Origin: Panagrolaimus kolymaensis
Taxonomy: Eukaryota > Nematoda > Chromadorea > Rhabditida > Panagrolaimidae
DNA: 64,000 bases
Reading direction: 5' to 3'
Assembly: GCA_028622995.1 (NCBI GenBank)
Contig: JAJQJQ010000011.1
Coordinates: 2,666,001 to 2,730,000 of the forward strand
The position numbers were made by a program, and so were the translations under genes. Shown in pieces: positions 11,957 to 24,468 of this stretch. The notes beneath the pieces were generated by a model, which did no database searches, had not been told where the DNA came from, and worked only from the letters and a program-made list of their open reading frames with translations. Position 1 is the stretch's first letter. The number at the start of each line of letters is the position of its first letter.

Positions 11957-12875
11957 ATGGTTTTGATGCTATTGCTTTTATTTTTACCAACCATTTATGC
12001 CGAAAATAATTGCAGTGTAGCAAATCAAAAAGTTGTTTTTTTAATTTTTTAATAATATTTTTAATCAATTTTTTTAGCTACTAAAAGATTGCCTTTTTGA
12101 TTATGCTCAAGTTTTTCAATATGAACATGAACATATAACTCAATTATGGACGAAATTCATCGATGATTACACCAATCTCACCACCGAATATTTATTTTCT
12201 GTTTGTGATAGCCACAATAAATTTATGGGATGTATTTTGGGTGAAACTGAAGAAAGTTGTTGGAATACTCAAAATTTAATAAATGATTTTTCGATTGAAT
12301 TACCTTTGAATGCGGAATTAATTTTTAATATTACGACATTTTTAATGCCCGAAATTTGTGGAAATTATAGTTTAGAAAGAGCTGAAGAATTATATTGTTG
12401 GTTAACGAATGATAAAGCAATAGAATCTCAATGTGGTAGCAGTAGTAGTTCTTGCAACAATGATAGGTGAGTCATTAGCTTTTATATTAAATCTTGTCAC
12501 TTTATTTTAACACAACTATCTGACACAGAATTTCATAATCTCTGATAAACACTGCTTCATTGCTATTTTTTTAGGACCAATGAAGAGGTATATGTTTGCC
12601 ATACAAAAGCTGTAGCAGCTCAATGCGGTTTTTCTATGGCTGAAGTATATTGTAGCAACCTTTTATTTGACCCGCTTTATTCCGATAATGTCTGTAGTGA
12701 TTACAAAATGAAATGTCTCAATGTTACTATTGAAGATATTCAGCTGCTTCAAGCCTCTGCAACTTTGAATGGTGGAAAAAATGACGCCATATTTTTATCA
12801 CCTGCAACAGCAAATTTAAATATTTTATTAACAATTTTCTCACTTTTCAAAATTATTTCTTTGTTTATTTTTTAA
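11957..12875 (+). CDS. Secreted cysteine-rich protein, T20D4.11-like (DUF19)
   Basis: Three exons (11957-12031, 12078-12466, 12575-12875) give 254 residues. Residues 1-15 are a clear signal peptide. The body has about 14 cysteines spaced as in the nematode T20D4.11-like/DUF19 family, including CDSHNKFMGC, ESCW, ICGNYS, CWLTNDK, VCHTKAVAAQCG and NVCSDYKMKC, and several N-glycosylation sites. The C-terminus ends in a hydrophobic stretch (LNILLTIFSLFKIISLFIF), which suggests a GPI anchor or a membrane tail. The first intron uses a weak donor, GTTGTT; the downstream phase supports it. Function of the family is unknown. The family call is tentative; the secreted, disulfide-rich nature is clear. 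Confidence 0.7.
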
Positions 12876-14325
12876 TTGAATATTATTGAATGAATTGTTC
12901 TAAATTACGTGTTCTTAGATGATAGGCTGCTGCTTCATCTTCCTTTATCCATTGTTTTGAAAAAAAGCTTTTGCTTTTTGTTTTCCCATATTTTTTTAAA
13001 TATAAAAATATGCTTGAATAAGAACCCATTGAGATATGTATCAGTTTTATTAAATCTTTTTGTTTGAAAATAAAATAAATAAAGTATCCGTGCCTGTGGC
13101 TTCTTTTGTGGGAGAATAATTAGGTTAAAATCGCTCGCTACACATCATTAAAAAATAATCCGTATTTCAAAAAAAAGAAATTGAGGTTTGACACCAATAT
13201 ATATTTTTTAATTATCGATTTATCACTTTTTTGTTTGTTTGAAAGAACAATCGCTTTTATGCAATTAAATGAAAACGTAAAACGTCTGTTTGATTAAATT
13301 TAAAATGGAATTTTAAAACTTTGGATGCCGTGAAATAAAAATTTGAAGCTGATTGAAAAATAAGACATTACCCAACTTTGAGGTATTTTAAAGCCAGGAA
13401 ATTACTTTGTCTTTTCTTTTACTTGGAAATTCAAAAAAAAAACAATTACGTCATACTTCGGCGATATAAGGGATTCAAAATCTTAATGAGGTCGCTGCCA
13501 CGTAGAAAAAAAAATGCAACAGGACAAAGGAAATTGGAGAAATCGATAATGGGGTTTATAAATGAAAGTTTCCAATCTAACGGTATTTTCTATATTTTTT
13601 GGAACAAGCTTTTCATTATGGGATTGATTCTCTTGATAAACAAACTCTTTAAAGTTTAAGCTCTGATTTTTTATGCTTCATTCTTTTAAAAAATCCAATA
13701 TTATTGTGTCAATTTGCAACGTGAATTATCTTTCAAAAACCTTTTCAATATACCAGAATCCTGCCGAAAAGAACCGCAAAATTAATTTCAATAAAAAAAT
13801 TCTTTTTGCTCTTCTTTTTTCTGGCCTAAAAAATATTAATCTTGCGATTCCATTTTTTTTTTCCTTCAAATCAAAGGCCTTCAAATTTAAATCAGTTAAC
13901 AGAGGGGAAAAAGAAAAGGAGGAAGGCCGGCCATAATTTTATTGTTGATTTTTTTCTCTCTCTCTTTCTTTTTTTTAATTTTATCTTATCCAAAATTAAA
14001 ATCAATGAAAATGGGTGAGTGAAGGAAAGCAAGCACTTAAATTTGGAAACGTGGATGACCTTTCTTGAAATGGAAGCCGCCCCAGCTTCTCTTTATTCGT
14101 GGTGCCGATGTTGGTGGTGGTAGTGATAGGGATGATCTCGGAATCACTCGAAACAAACGATGACCTACTTGTATGCTTCCAGCCTCCTTCCACTTTCAGC
14201 TAGCTCCTCCTTCGACCTTGAGGATAAAGGAGGGAAATAAAATATTATTTAATAAGTTAAAAAGTAATACGATTTTGCCTTTATTTATTTTTTAAAGTTT
14301 ATCAATCAAAAAGAATAGGATAGAT
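12876..14325. other. Intergenic region with a G+C-richer island at 14.04-14.23 kb
   Basis: Mostly A+T-rich, with no gene supported. Open frames at 13378-13936 are Lys/Phe-biased and not convincing. The segment 14040-14230 is visibly richer in G+C and open in more than one frame, but no gene model could be completed (see findings). It may contain the nuclear receptor promoter or an unlinked exon. Confidence 0.4.
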
Positions 14326-15870
14326 ATGTCTCATTCCTTTGTTGTATGTAAATTAAGTGATTCAAAACTTCATCTTCGTTTGAAGCAAGTAAGAAATTGC
14401 GTAATTTGTGGTGAAGAAGGTGCTATACCTCATTGGAATGGAGTATTAAGTTGTGATGGTTGTGCATCATTTTATCAAAAAACTATCAAAAAACATCGAC
14501 AATATAATTGCCGATTTCAAGGAAAATGTTTGATTAGAGATAGTAAGTATATTAAAAGCCCAATATTTCTAAAGTTAAAATAAAATAATTATTCTGTCAA
14601 AAAAAAGAAAGTTTTTATTGATAATTTATGTTAAAATTTATTAAAATAAAAAATATAATGAGGTTAAATCTGCTTTGAAAACATGGATCCTAACGGAAAA
14701 ATACCTCTCAAAAAAAATTTTATCGGAATTAAAAAAGTTAAGAAATTTTTTTTCCATCTTTCGATTAAGATTAGGTATTTTTAGAAACCAAAATAAGGAA
14801 CAATAATAACTTGTCAATAACCTTAAACAAAAGTTTTGGATACAAATATTTTCGAAATTTATTTTTTAGCTTATTTTTAAAAATTTCCAAAGCACGTTGT
14901 TTTTGTTTTTTCAAATTCAAAGTATTTAATACTGTCCTACTTACCTATTATTTTATAAGAGTTATTGATTTTAAAAAAACAATATCATCATTTTAATTTA
15001 AATAAACTAAACAAAGGGTATTATTCTTGCTTTGAAAGGGCCTTCTTCCTTTGACCTAAATCTTACTAAAATTTCCAAACAATAAACCAAAATTTTCTTT
15101 GTTGGCAAAGATAATAAGATTTTTTAAATAAAAATTTTTATGTTTTTTCAGCTTCACAAAATAAATTTTGTAAGCTTTGTCGTTATCAAAAGTGTAAAGC
15201 TGAAGGGATGCAACCAGATGAAATTATAGCTACTGCTTGCCCCCATCCGTCCAGCTCATCTCCTGAATGTGCTTTTACTTCGCCTCAATCTCTCGTAACT
15301 GGAAATACTCACACTGATCATGTTTCTCGAGTACTCATACTTGAAAATTGTGTTTTTGTTTCATACTTGTGTCCAGCTTTTGTGTTGCCACATCTTCGCG
15401 AAGATGCTGATGCACAATTATTGAATGTGGCAACAGCAAATTTTACTGCTTTAATTAAATCAACAGAATATTATCCAATTACGGAAAGATTCTTCTCATT
15501 GTTTATTGAAACATCTCAATGCCAACTTCCGGAAGATCAACTAATTTCACATCAAATTCGAATGATTCTTGAACAATATGTTTTTGCTTCAGCAGAAATT
15601 ATTAAAACTCAAATTACAAATGAAATAGAGTTTGCTAGTTTGTGTCAAATGACTACCATCAAAATTGCTGGGGAACAAGCTCAAACAACTGATACAGAAT
15701 TGACGCAATTTGTCAATCGAATTTCAGAATGTTATCGAAGTACCTGTCGAGACACTAATGAGTTATTTACGGATTCAAAATTTTGGAATTTAATTACTGC
15801 CACAAATAAAATTCATCAATATCGTCAAAGTACGAAAAAACAAATCCTTAAAATTTTGAAAAAGGTATAA
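14326..15870 (+). CDS. Nuclear hormone receptor (divergent worm type)
   Basis: Two exons (14326-14542 and 15152-15870) give 311 residues. The intron of about 600 bp lies inside the DNA-binding domain, a common position in worm NHRs. The two C4 zinc fingers run from Cys25 to about Cys87: CVICG at 25-29, CDGCASFYQKT at 43-53 as the recognition helix, Cys62 and Cys68, then CKLCRYQKC at 79-87. The P-box differs from standard ones, with Tyr where most have the second Phe. The remaining 220 residues are mostly helical by composition and could be a divergent ligand-binding domain, but I cannot confirm the AF-2 helix. It is a nuclear transcription factor; targets and ligand are unknown. The first zinc finger has 14 residues between cysteine pairs instead of the usual 13. 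Confidence 0.87.
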
Positions 15871-16323
15871 ATGAATATGTATGTAACCCATAATGCTGCT
15901 CCCTTCATCCCGCTAAAAGAAAGCCTCAAGAAATTTATTTATTTATAAAATGTATATTTTTGCTTATCATAAATTAGATTTAAACCCATTAAAAAATTGT
16001 TAAGAAAATAAAAATAATAATAAAATATTTCGTTGAATAAATTTTTGTTTTACGCAACTATGATCACAGATAAAAGAAAAAAGTTAAAAATAATTTTTTG
16101 AATATATAATATCATACAAATTAAAACCGTATTATTTTATTGGTGGTGGTATAAAGAAGTAAAACTAGTACTCGACATTGGTTAATAATCGAATTGAAAT
16201 AAGTGAAAAATGTAATTCCATATGAAAAGTATTTACAAATTGGCAAAGTTGATATAAATAAGGAATTAACTAAAAAAATAATATTTAATCACGACTGGAT
16301 AATTGTGTAAGTTAATTAATAAA
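15871..16323. other. Short convergent intergenic region
   Basis: Lies between the 3' ends of the nuclear receptor (plus) and the FYVE gene (minus). It is A+T-rich with AATAAA-like words (for example near 16010-16040). No gene is seen. Confidence 0.5.
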
Positions 16324-19300
16324 TTAATATACCTGATTATCTAAAGCTGCTGTCCATACATAATGCTCTTGTTCAAGGCCATGCCATTGCGCAGTATCAT
16401 ACGAAACTGAATCATTTTCTATTTTAATTCGAATACAAATTTGTCTAAAATTTATTTCGTTTAGTTAAAATAGTTTAGCCCTATGTTTACCTTTGATCAC
16501 TAATGGCTAATTGTTTAACAAAACTTCCAATGGTTGCAGCCATATGAGTTCCAACTTGTTCGCAAATTTCAAAATATCTTGGTTGAAGTTGTATTGGAAT
16601 TTTTCCATCTTCAATATTTATTACCGTTGATAATCGTAAAGCCCATTCCGATGCTTTTGGAATTAACATTTGTGATCGAAATTGTCGGCTTAAGTTTAAA
16701 CCATATTGATATTTACCCTAAAAATAATATTCTTAAAAATGAATCATCAAATTTAAAACTCTTACAATGAGGTAAAGTTGATCGATGGGCGAAATCAATC
16801 CTCCCGTTTTATATTTGGGTTCATAAGGTTCTTCGAATAGAATATTTACAGCCATATTGGATGAATTTAAAGAATATGGAGTGCTTGATAAAAGACATTT
16901 TATAACCTCTTCCAAAGTTTCTGATGAAAATCGAATAATAATTCCATCTTCAACGATGCTCATAACAAAGCTTTCAGGGCTATTTTTAAGGGATCCATCA
17001 AGAACAATAAAACTGCAACCAATTTTTTCGCGAGTACTTTCAACATCAGTAAAAATTTCAGTTCGAAATGTTGTGGTTTCAGGATTTTGAATTGCCACCA
17101 AATGACAATCTGAATGATCAGTGAGCATTGTGGCCCATGCAAGCATATTTCGATTTGATTCAAGCATTTGTTTTATCTAAAAAATATTTTATTTTAGATT
17201 CAAAATCAAAGTACAAGTGAAAAATTTTACTTCTTCATTAGCCCATTTAGGAATTCGAATGGTTATGGACGAACCATTTTGAATTTCAGCTGTTGAGCCA
17301 ATAATTTTTGGTAAACGATATGACCAATTTTTAAAATCATTAAATACTTTTAATACTGTATTTTCACTTGAGTCTGTATAAGCTGGGGATCGATTGCGTT
17401 CATTTACAATGGGAAATGGAAAATCTGAAAGCAACTCTTGTTTTAAAAATTTTGTAATTTTGGAAAAAACATTACTAGAAGCTTGAAGACCAATTTTAAG
17501 TAATAATCGATTTGGAATAGTCATAGCCCAAATAAGCTCTGATTTTTGAATGAAAGTTCCAATCAAAAATGGAGAATAACTTGGAATAGGTAAATTTTCA
17601 AAATTTTGTCCTATTGGACGATGAAAGATTACTGCGGTTGTTTCAATTCCATTTATTTCACCTTGAGGAACTCGATAAAAATTTGAAATTCTTTCACCAC
17701 ATCGTCGAATTCCAACTTTTTCATCCAAACTTTCATTTGATGGAATTAAAGCTTCCAGGAAAAAATGATCAAAGAGATAAAGTATGGATGTAATGAAAAG
17801 GTTTCGAGGCGGAGAAAGATTATCCGTCACCGAAATATCACTCGTTTCAGTTGAATCACTACTATTTCCTTTATTTTCTTCCACCCGTTTTCGTTCATCA
17901 GAAAAAAATTGTATTACTTCTTCTATAATTTCAAAATCCGAATCATGGGACTCAAACGAAATTACAAGCTCATCACTCCCAATTGTTGCCATACCTTGAG
18001 AAGAAAAAAACCAAACTTTGGAATTACGATCTTAAAATGAAATATAAATTAATAAAGGTAATAATAATAAAGTAGCTTACAATTAAGAAGTTGAATAACA
18101 ACCCAAAAATTCCTTTTTATTGCTACAGTAATTTTTTCGCCATCAATTAATTTTTTCAAAACTTTATCAATTGAAAGTTTTGTCATTTGTGCATCATAAT
18201 CGACTAAGAATAGATGATCTTCACGGACGAGAGATATTTGCTCTTCTTGAACCCTTCTTTCACGATTTCGTCGATGTGTACCTTTGGGAATCTGTAATTT
18301 AGTTAATTATTAAAATTAAAAAATTCTGAACACACTTTTTTCTTTATTGCTTTTGGCTCATCTGATGTGGCTTCTTCTGCTGTTGCTGGACTTGTAGCAA
18401 CAAGGGACGAAGAAACTATAACTCCTGAAGAACCTGGTTGATCCATGCTGTCATGTCCAGGTCGGACGCCATCCAGAAAATTCACCGTTCGTTTTTGACC
18501 CGTCTCAGATTTCTCTGCATTCTTTGATTTTAAAACTGATTTTTTACGTTGAACCGTTGCTGCATTTGATGTTGTGTCTGCTGCAGCTTCTTCAGAACCT
18601 TCATTATTGGTTCTTACATTTTCAAGGCTAAAAATAACATTATTTTAAAAATGGTTTCAAAAACGTAATACAAACTTTTGTTGACGTCGCTGAAGTTGTA
18701 TTCTTTGTAATTCAGCTTGGGCATTTTCATAATTTTCTATTTTAACTAAAGTTTTTGAACATGGTTCACAAACTCTTTGTTTTTTATCCGAATCTTCAAT
18801 GTATGGAAGTGCCTTTTTTATGGAACAACAAGATGAACATAAAACTCGACCACAACATCGACAATGATGTCTTCGATTGATAACGGTGAACCTCGTGCTA
18901 CAAAGCATACAATTGCTACAATCTTCATCAGGAATCCAATATGGTTTTGTCTAAAAAATATATAAAGTTAAAATGATTTTGTTAAATCATGAATATACCT
19001 TTCCAAGTTGAAGTTCAGATTCAGTTAATGGAGGATTTGCATTAACAATTGAAAGATCATGAGTGCTAAGAATTACACTATTTGGATGGGATTGTGGAGG
19101 CACCACTAAAGGAGCATCAGAAATATATGATCTAGCTGGCTCTAATTCGGGTTCAGCGTCTCTTAATTCAGCGGCGACAATGGCTGCTGCTTCAATAGTT
19201 CCTTCGTTAACTTGTTCTTCAGCCATTTGTTCGAGCTCAGCCAATAACTCTTCATCAAGTTCTTTATCAATTTCTTGAGACGTATCAAAGCAAATTGGAT

Positions 19301-20497
19301 GATGCGTTGGTTCTTCTTCTTTTCTCTCAACTACATCCACAGAAGCTGGAATATCGCCCGTTAATTCGGGTTCAAGCAAAGTCAAAGTACAAGATTGTAA
19401 TTGTGTTTCAGCAATAACAGTATTAACAATAGCTTCATTCTTGGAAATGTTGGAGGATTCAAGCGCAATTTCCGTTGCTAAATTTTGCTCATCGTTTTCT
19501 TTATGTTTTTCTTCTTTAGCTTTTTCATTAAATTCATTTTTTGTTTTATCTGGCGCTTGTTGTTTAACATTTTCCACTTCCATACTTTTTCGATCCAATG
19601 TTTCAACTTCATCTATTTTAATTTCGGGAATTATAATTGGTACAACAACATCCAAATTTAAACAAGCTACAATCTCATCGACAAATATTTTTTCTAATGC
19701 TTCTGAATTTTCATAGGGATTTTCTAACTGTATTGCTTCAGCAGTAATATTTACATCCGGAATTGTAATTGGTTGCACTGGCTCCAATTTTTCATTTGGG
19801 AGAGAGATTTTTTCGTTTGTTGTTTCTAGGAGTTCTGTCTTTGTTTCATCTTCATTTTTTAATGCAGAAGAAGAACAAGAGAAAGAAGTGGTTAATATTC
19901 TTTCAATATTTTCCGGAAGACCTTTAATGACAATATCAGGGGTTTCGGATTGTTGGGAATCGGGATGTCTAATAGCTTCAACTTCTATTGTGTTTTCAAT
20001 TTCAGGAAGGTTTGATGATTCTTTAATATTTACAGATTCTTCAATATCCATTTTATGAGAAGAGGATTCGCCATTTTTAAACTCATCATTTTTTATATTC
20101 TTGCTTTCATGGACCTCATTTTGTTCTTTTTTGTTGATTTCTTTTAAAGAAGAATTCGTGGATGCTTTATTCTAAAATTAGATAAATAAAATTTTAAAAA
20201 ATAATAAAAACAAACATTATCTTCCAAATCCAATTCATTCAAAACATCCTCTAACCCTTTCATCTGATTGCTAGCATTAACCGTTGAAGCATTATTTCCC
20301 GCATTTAAATTAACTAAATTTTTATCATCTTTATCATCAGACTTCACTGAAGTTTGTTGTTGACGTGTTTTGTCTGCTGAATCATCGACGTTTTTTGACG
20401 TCAAATTTAAATTTGATGTTGAAGTTTCAATTTTATCAATAGATTTGGATGAATCTTCTAACGAATCTAATAATTCATCCATATCAGGAAAATCCAT
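16324..20497 (-). CDS. SARA/ZFYVE9-like FYVE-domain endosomal adaptor (apparent frameshift)
   Basis: Exons run 20497-20216, 20171-18999, 18950-18676, 18627-18336, 18291-18081, about 18032-17231, 17176-16766, 16717-16491 and 16444-16324. A long acidic, low-complexity N-terminal region precedes a FYVE finger with all signatures: WIPD, the basic RRHHCRCCG patch and RVC. FYVE binds PI3P on early endosomes. After a linker comes the large C-terminal domain of SARA/endofin (ZFYVE9/16), which is followed to the stop. Members tether Smads to TGF-beta receptors or control endosome traffic. One junction fails: the exon downstream of 18081 enters in the wrong phase, and a run of seven A at 18006-18012 must change length to restore the conserved W-x5-G-x segment. 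All other phases agree. This is either a consensus error or a real lesion. Confidence 0.85.
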
Positions 20498-21103
20498 GAT
20501 TTAATTTTAATTAAATAAAGCTATATACAAACAATAAAATAAATGAATTGCGGAAGAAAAAAAAGAAAGACTTGAATGAATTTTGACGCACTCACGTTTT
20601 TTTCTTCTCTATTCTTTTTTTAATTTTCTTTTCGATGGCCAATGAACTTCGCGTTAAGAAATATATTTATTTCTTTATGGTTTAGTTTTTAGAAAGCAAA
20701 ATTTAATTATTTTATCTGGCTTCATTTAATTCAACCAAAAATAAACAAACAACATTGATTTATCTTTAATGAAATTTGAGAATATGGATGGAATTTAAAA
20801 GTGAAACATAGCGGTACTTTTTCTTTGTAATTTAAACATAAAGCAATTAAAGTTTCACGTTCATATTCTTTTTTGAATTATTTTTATTATAAAACTTTTA
20901 TTTTTCCCAATTCGTTTTTTTTGTATTTCGTTTTAGTAAACCTTTTGAAGATTCTTTGGTTTTATTTGAGCAAAAATAATACCCGATGGGGTTCTTTAAT
21001 TATCAAAATCTATAGAGTATAAAAAAATTAACAATTTAAAATTACAAATTTTTCAAAACTTTAAACAAATAAGTCTCTTTTTTATTAATGGTAAAAAATT
21101 TAA
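20498..21103. other. Intergenic region between two minus-strand genes
   Basis: About 600 bp, A+T-rich. It contains the 5' flank of the FYVE gene (right after 20497) and the 3' flank of vang-1. No gene is seen. Confidence 0.5.
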
Positions 21104-23002
21104 TTAGCAAGGTGAATCACAACCTTGTCCAGGAGGAATAAAATTGTATGCATAATTTGCATTTCGACTTCTTTCTTGGACAATATTAAAAGTGGGATTC
21201 AATTCAATTCGACAAATTAGCCGAACATTTAAATTTGTATCAGGATCAAGACATCGTAAAATGAAATGTTGACCATGATAAACAGTTTTTCCAGGATGAT
21301 CTTCACAAAGTATGGACCATTTAGAAGTTGTTGGAATGATGGCATCATTGTGATGAATTTTTTGAGAAAAATATGGTTGTAAAAATGTTTCAGCTGTGAA
21401 ACCGTGTTGCAAGCAAATGCGAAGATTTTCTTCAAAATCTTGAAGTTGAAAATTATGATTTTGATGTGTCAATTTTAAATATTTTGATAAAGGACGATAA
21501 ATTGCAGTAAGTATTATTTTTGCTGTTTCATCAGGATCCATAGTCTTTGCCTAGAAAAAATCAACTTTATATTTCTAATATCGCTAAGTTTACAAGATTA
21601 CCTTAAATTTAGCATTATTCGTATTTATTGCAAGGACATGAGCAAAAGCTTCTTCAGCGGCAGAAATTAATTCACTCTTCCTTTTTTCACATTTTCTTTC
21701 ATAATCCAAATTTTGATGATAATGTTCAGCTCGATCTCGACGACCTCGTCGAACTGCAGCTTGAATTAAAGTTTTCGCATTTGTCACAGAAATGACTCCA
21801 TTGGCTTCATTAGAATTATTATTTCCAGGTATTTCATCGATTGTATAAACTTTAAAACCCGTGGTTGCAGGAATTCCACTTCCTCCAAGTTTAAAACTGC
21901 CTTGACCTTCTTTTTTGGATCGAAATTTATATGGGTTAAATGGAGTGAAAGTAGCTGAATATTTTGAAAGAATTTCTATCACTGCTTCTTGAACAGCTGA
22001 TTCTCGAATTGAAAACGTATGAGATTCACCATCAGGATCTCGAGTAATGTGAACGGTGACATAAATTTGAGGTTGACGAATTTCAAAAAAATACCAAATT
22101 GAATGAATTAAAAATGTTGTAATAAGAAGGAGTAAAGCATGAAGAAGAATATCGACATAATTTGGGTTTTTGGGTAACACATCATAAACGACAAATGAAA
22201 GACCAAATCCAATGAGAGCAAAAATAAGAAAAAGAGTGAAAGCCACCCTTGAAAGCACTATTCTTGGTAATCTTGCGGATGGACGTTTCGAATGTACTTT
22301 CCACGCTGCTACTATTTGAATAACTAAACAAATACCAATAACTAATAAAAATCTCTAAAATGTTTAAATAAAATTAAATTTACTCAATCATTTTATAAAT
22401 GTGTGTCAAAATTATGGTGGTTCAACTTTGGTGACAAAAGGGAAAGATGCATACCTGTGAATTGAGATCACATTGAATTCCAGGCCAATCATAACCAAAT
22501 TGAGGCGCTAGAAATGGAGCTGCAACTATCGCTGGAACTCCAAGTATTGATAAAAATGAAATAAATCCAGCAAAATTTAATCTGCATATCGAAGAAGGAG
22601 AGCAACAACAATGTTTTGTGTTATCATCTTTCACAGCTATTCTTTGATCCAGGCGTTCCCTTTCTAATTTTTGTTGAACCAAAGCTGAATAAGAACAAAC
22701 TGAAGTGCATCCTGATACTACCGTACTTGCATCATTTCCATCCCAATATGATCTATCATCACGATGAGACATGGAACTCTAAATATTTTCAAAATTTTAA
22801 AGTAAAGATACTTTTAAAAAAATCTAACTTTGTCAAAGCTTTTTGAATGTGGAAGTAATCCAGCTCGATCCTGATCATATCGAAGTCGATTGAACGCTGA
22901 ATTTGCAGGCGGTGGTGCTCCAAATCCATTATTGGTGCGTCGACTATATCGATTCTGATTATTTCGATATGAGCTTGAAGATGGAGCAGAGGCCACAGAC
23001 AT
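21104..23002 (-). CDS. vang-1: Van Gogh/Strabismus planar polarity protein
   Basis: Four exons (23002-22829, 22778-22455, 22354-21602, 21550-21104) give 565 residues without a phase error. Layout matches Vang-like proteins: a Ser/Arg-rich N-terminus, four membrane helices between about residues 125 and 255, and a large cytoplasmic C-terminal domain with the family block MDPDETAKIILTAIYRPLSK...LQDFEENLRICLQHGFTAETFL. Vang is a core component of the planar cell polarity pathway, binding Prickle and opposing Frizzled-Dishevelled at the plasma membrane; in worms it also acts in neurite and cell-intercalation polarity. The last residues are GQGCDSPC. The C-terminal PDZ-binding ETSV motif of most Vang proteins is not present. 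The start is the first ATG of an exon with typical Vang-like composition. Confidence 0.95.
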
Positions 23003-24468
23003 TGTGCCTCTTCTTTGTGTCTTGTCTGCTTTTTCTCAAAGGGATGTCAAAGCCTTTATTATTCTTCTATTTTTGCTTTTCTCACTAAAAACAGATGTGT
23101 TTGTCCAAGATTAAACATTTCGATAAAAAGAAACATTTCGCGGCAAAGAAATAATTGAAATTCAACCCACATAAGCTTTGGAAAAAAAAGAAAACCAGGT
23201 CGAATCGAAGAAAATATAAACAAAGGGTTTTTAATTGAAATATATAATCTAATCTTAAATTATTCTTCTCAAATTGGTTGATGGTTATAAAAAATAATAA
23301 TTAAAAACTAACATAGTTTTTTTTCCTTCTTTGAGCCGAAAAGCGCGCGTTTTTATGCCTCGATTGATCGACAAAAAGGGGGAAAGAAAAAAATGAAAGG
23401 AAAATAAAAATGCGTCCTTGTCTGTTATTCAGCTCTGTTCCTGCCATCCTTCTCACCCATTTTTGCTTTGCCCTTCGAAATAGAAAGAGCGAGGAGGAAC
23501 GAACCAAAATGCAAATGCAGCTATTGCGCACGGCCCCGTTTTTTTCAGTTTTATTTCAAAAAATAATGACAAAGAGTGATGAACTACGCTCTCTTTATGA
23601 TGGCAATATAGGAGGAAAGGAAAAAAACCCTGCTGTGCCGGATCGAACGGGAAAAATGGGAGGAGAGGAAAACATCAAAGACATTCGACAAGAGGCCGCT
23701 GTTGCGTTGAGGATTTTTGATTGGCGCAACTGAGAGATTTCCGCTAAAAAAAGTATAATAAAAAGAGCTTTCAATTATTTTTTGACGAATTTGGCATTTT
23801 CAATTTGTTTGTTACCTTTAGTCTTTGAAAATAGGCACACTTGAGCATAGACTTTACAATCAAAATAAAATTTGATTTGTGAGAAACAAAAAATTTGGAT
23901 GTAAAAATGATGGATCACTAATGCTCAAAAGGCTTTTATAAGTCCAATTAACAAAATGTCCTTCAAAAAAAACCCAAAAATAAAAAAAGTAAAAAGGATT
24001 GCCGCTACTTTTTTGTTTCAATCGTAGCATTTCTTCCTCGTTTTTTTACAGGTGAAAAAAAACCACGACAAAAACACTTAAAAAATTTCGCGCAAATTAT
24101 CATTTTTCATAGTGAAAAAAAAAGAAACAGATGGGGCGATATGAAAGTGAGAAAACCAGAAGAAGAAGAAAAAATGACAGATGTGGACAGTTTGATCCAA
24201 TAATACGGCTTTTTCCATTCAAAAAAATAAGCTTGACATAATTTTTTTTAACTTTTTCAATGAATAAATGTCTTAGAAAAATAAAAGCATTAAGTTCGCT
24301 AATTTTATTTACACAAACTTTTTTTAACACACAAAATTGAAGTTACTTAAAAAATAATTTGTTGATCAAAAAGTAAAGATTGTTTTGTAATAAAAAGCTT
24401 CAACGCAGATAAGGAAAAAGAAGGAATAAACAAACGGTTTATTTAAATTAAATAAATATGAATAGAAA
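23003..24468. other. Intergenic region with a G+C-richer stretch near 23.3-23.7 kb
   Basis: It lies upstream of vang-1 and downstream of the subtilase gene. Open frames of 76-107 codons on both strands at 23301-23733 overlap in a less A+T-rich patch. None has splice sites, a signal or a domain I recognise, so I read it as promoter or 5' UTR sequence of vang-1. Confidence 0.4.

Noticed and set aside
23638..23655. B-box-like CGTTCGATCCGG on the minus strand
   Set aside because: The T-stem has a mismatch and the preceding 60 bases do not fold into D and anticodon arms.
23301..23733. Overlapping open frames of 76 and 107 codons on opposite strands
   Set aside because: No domain, signal, splice partner or conservation evidence; better explained by a less A+T-rich promoter segment.
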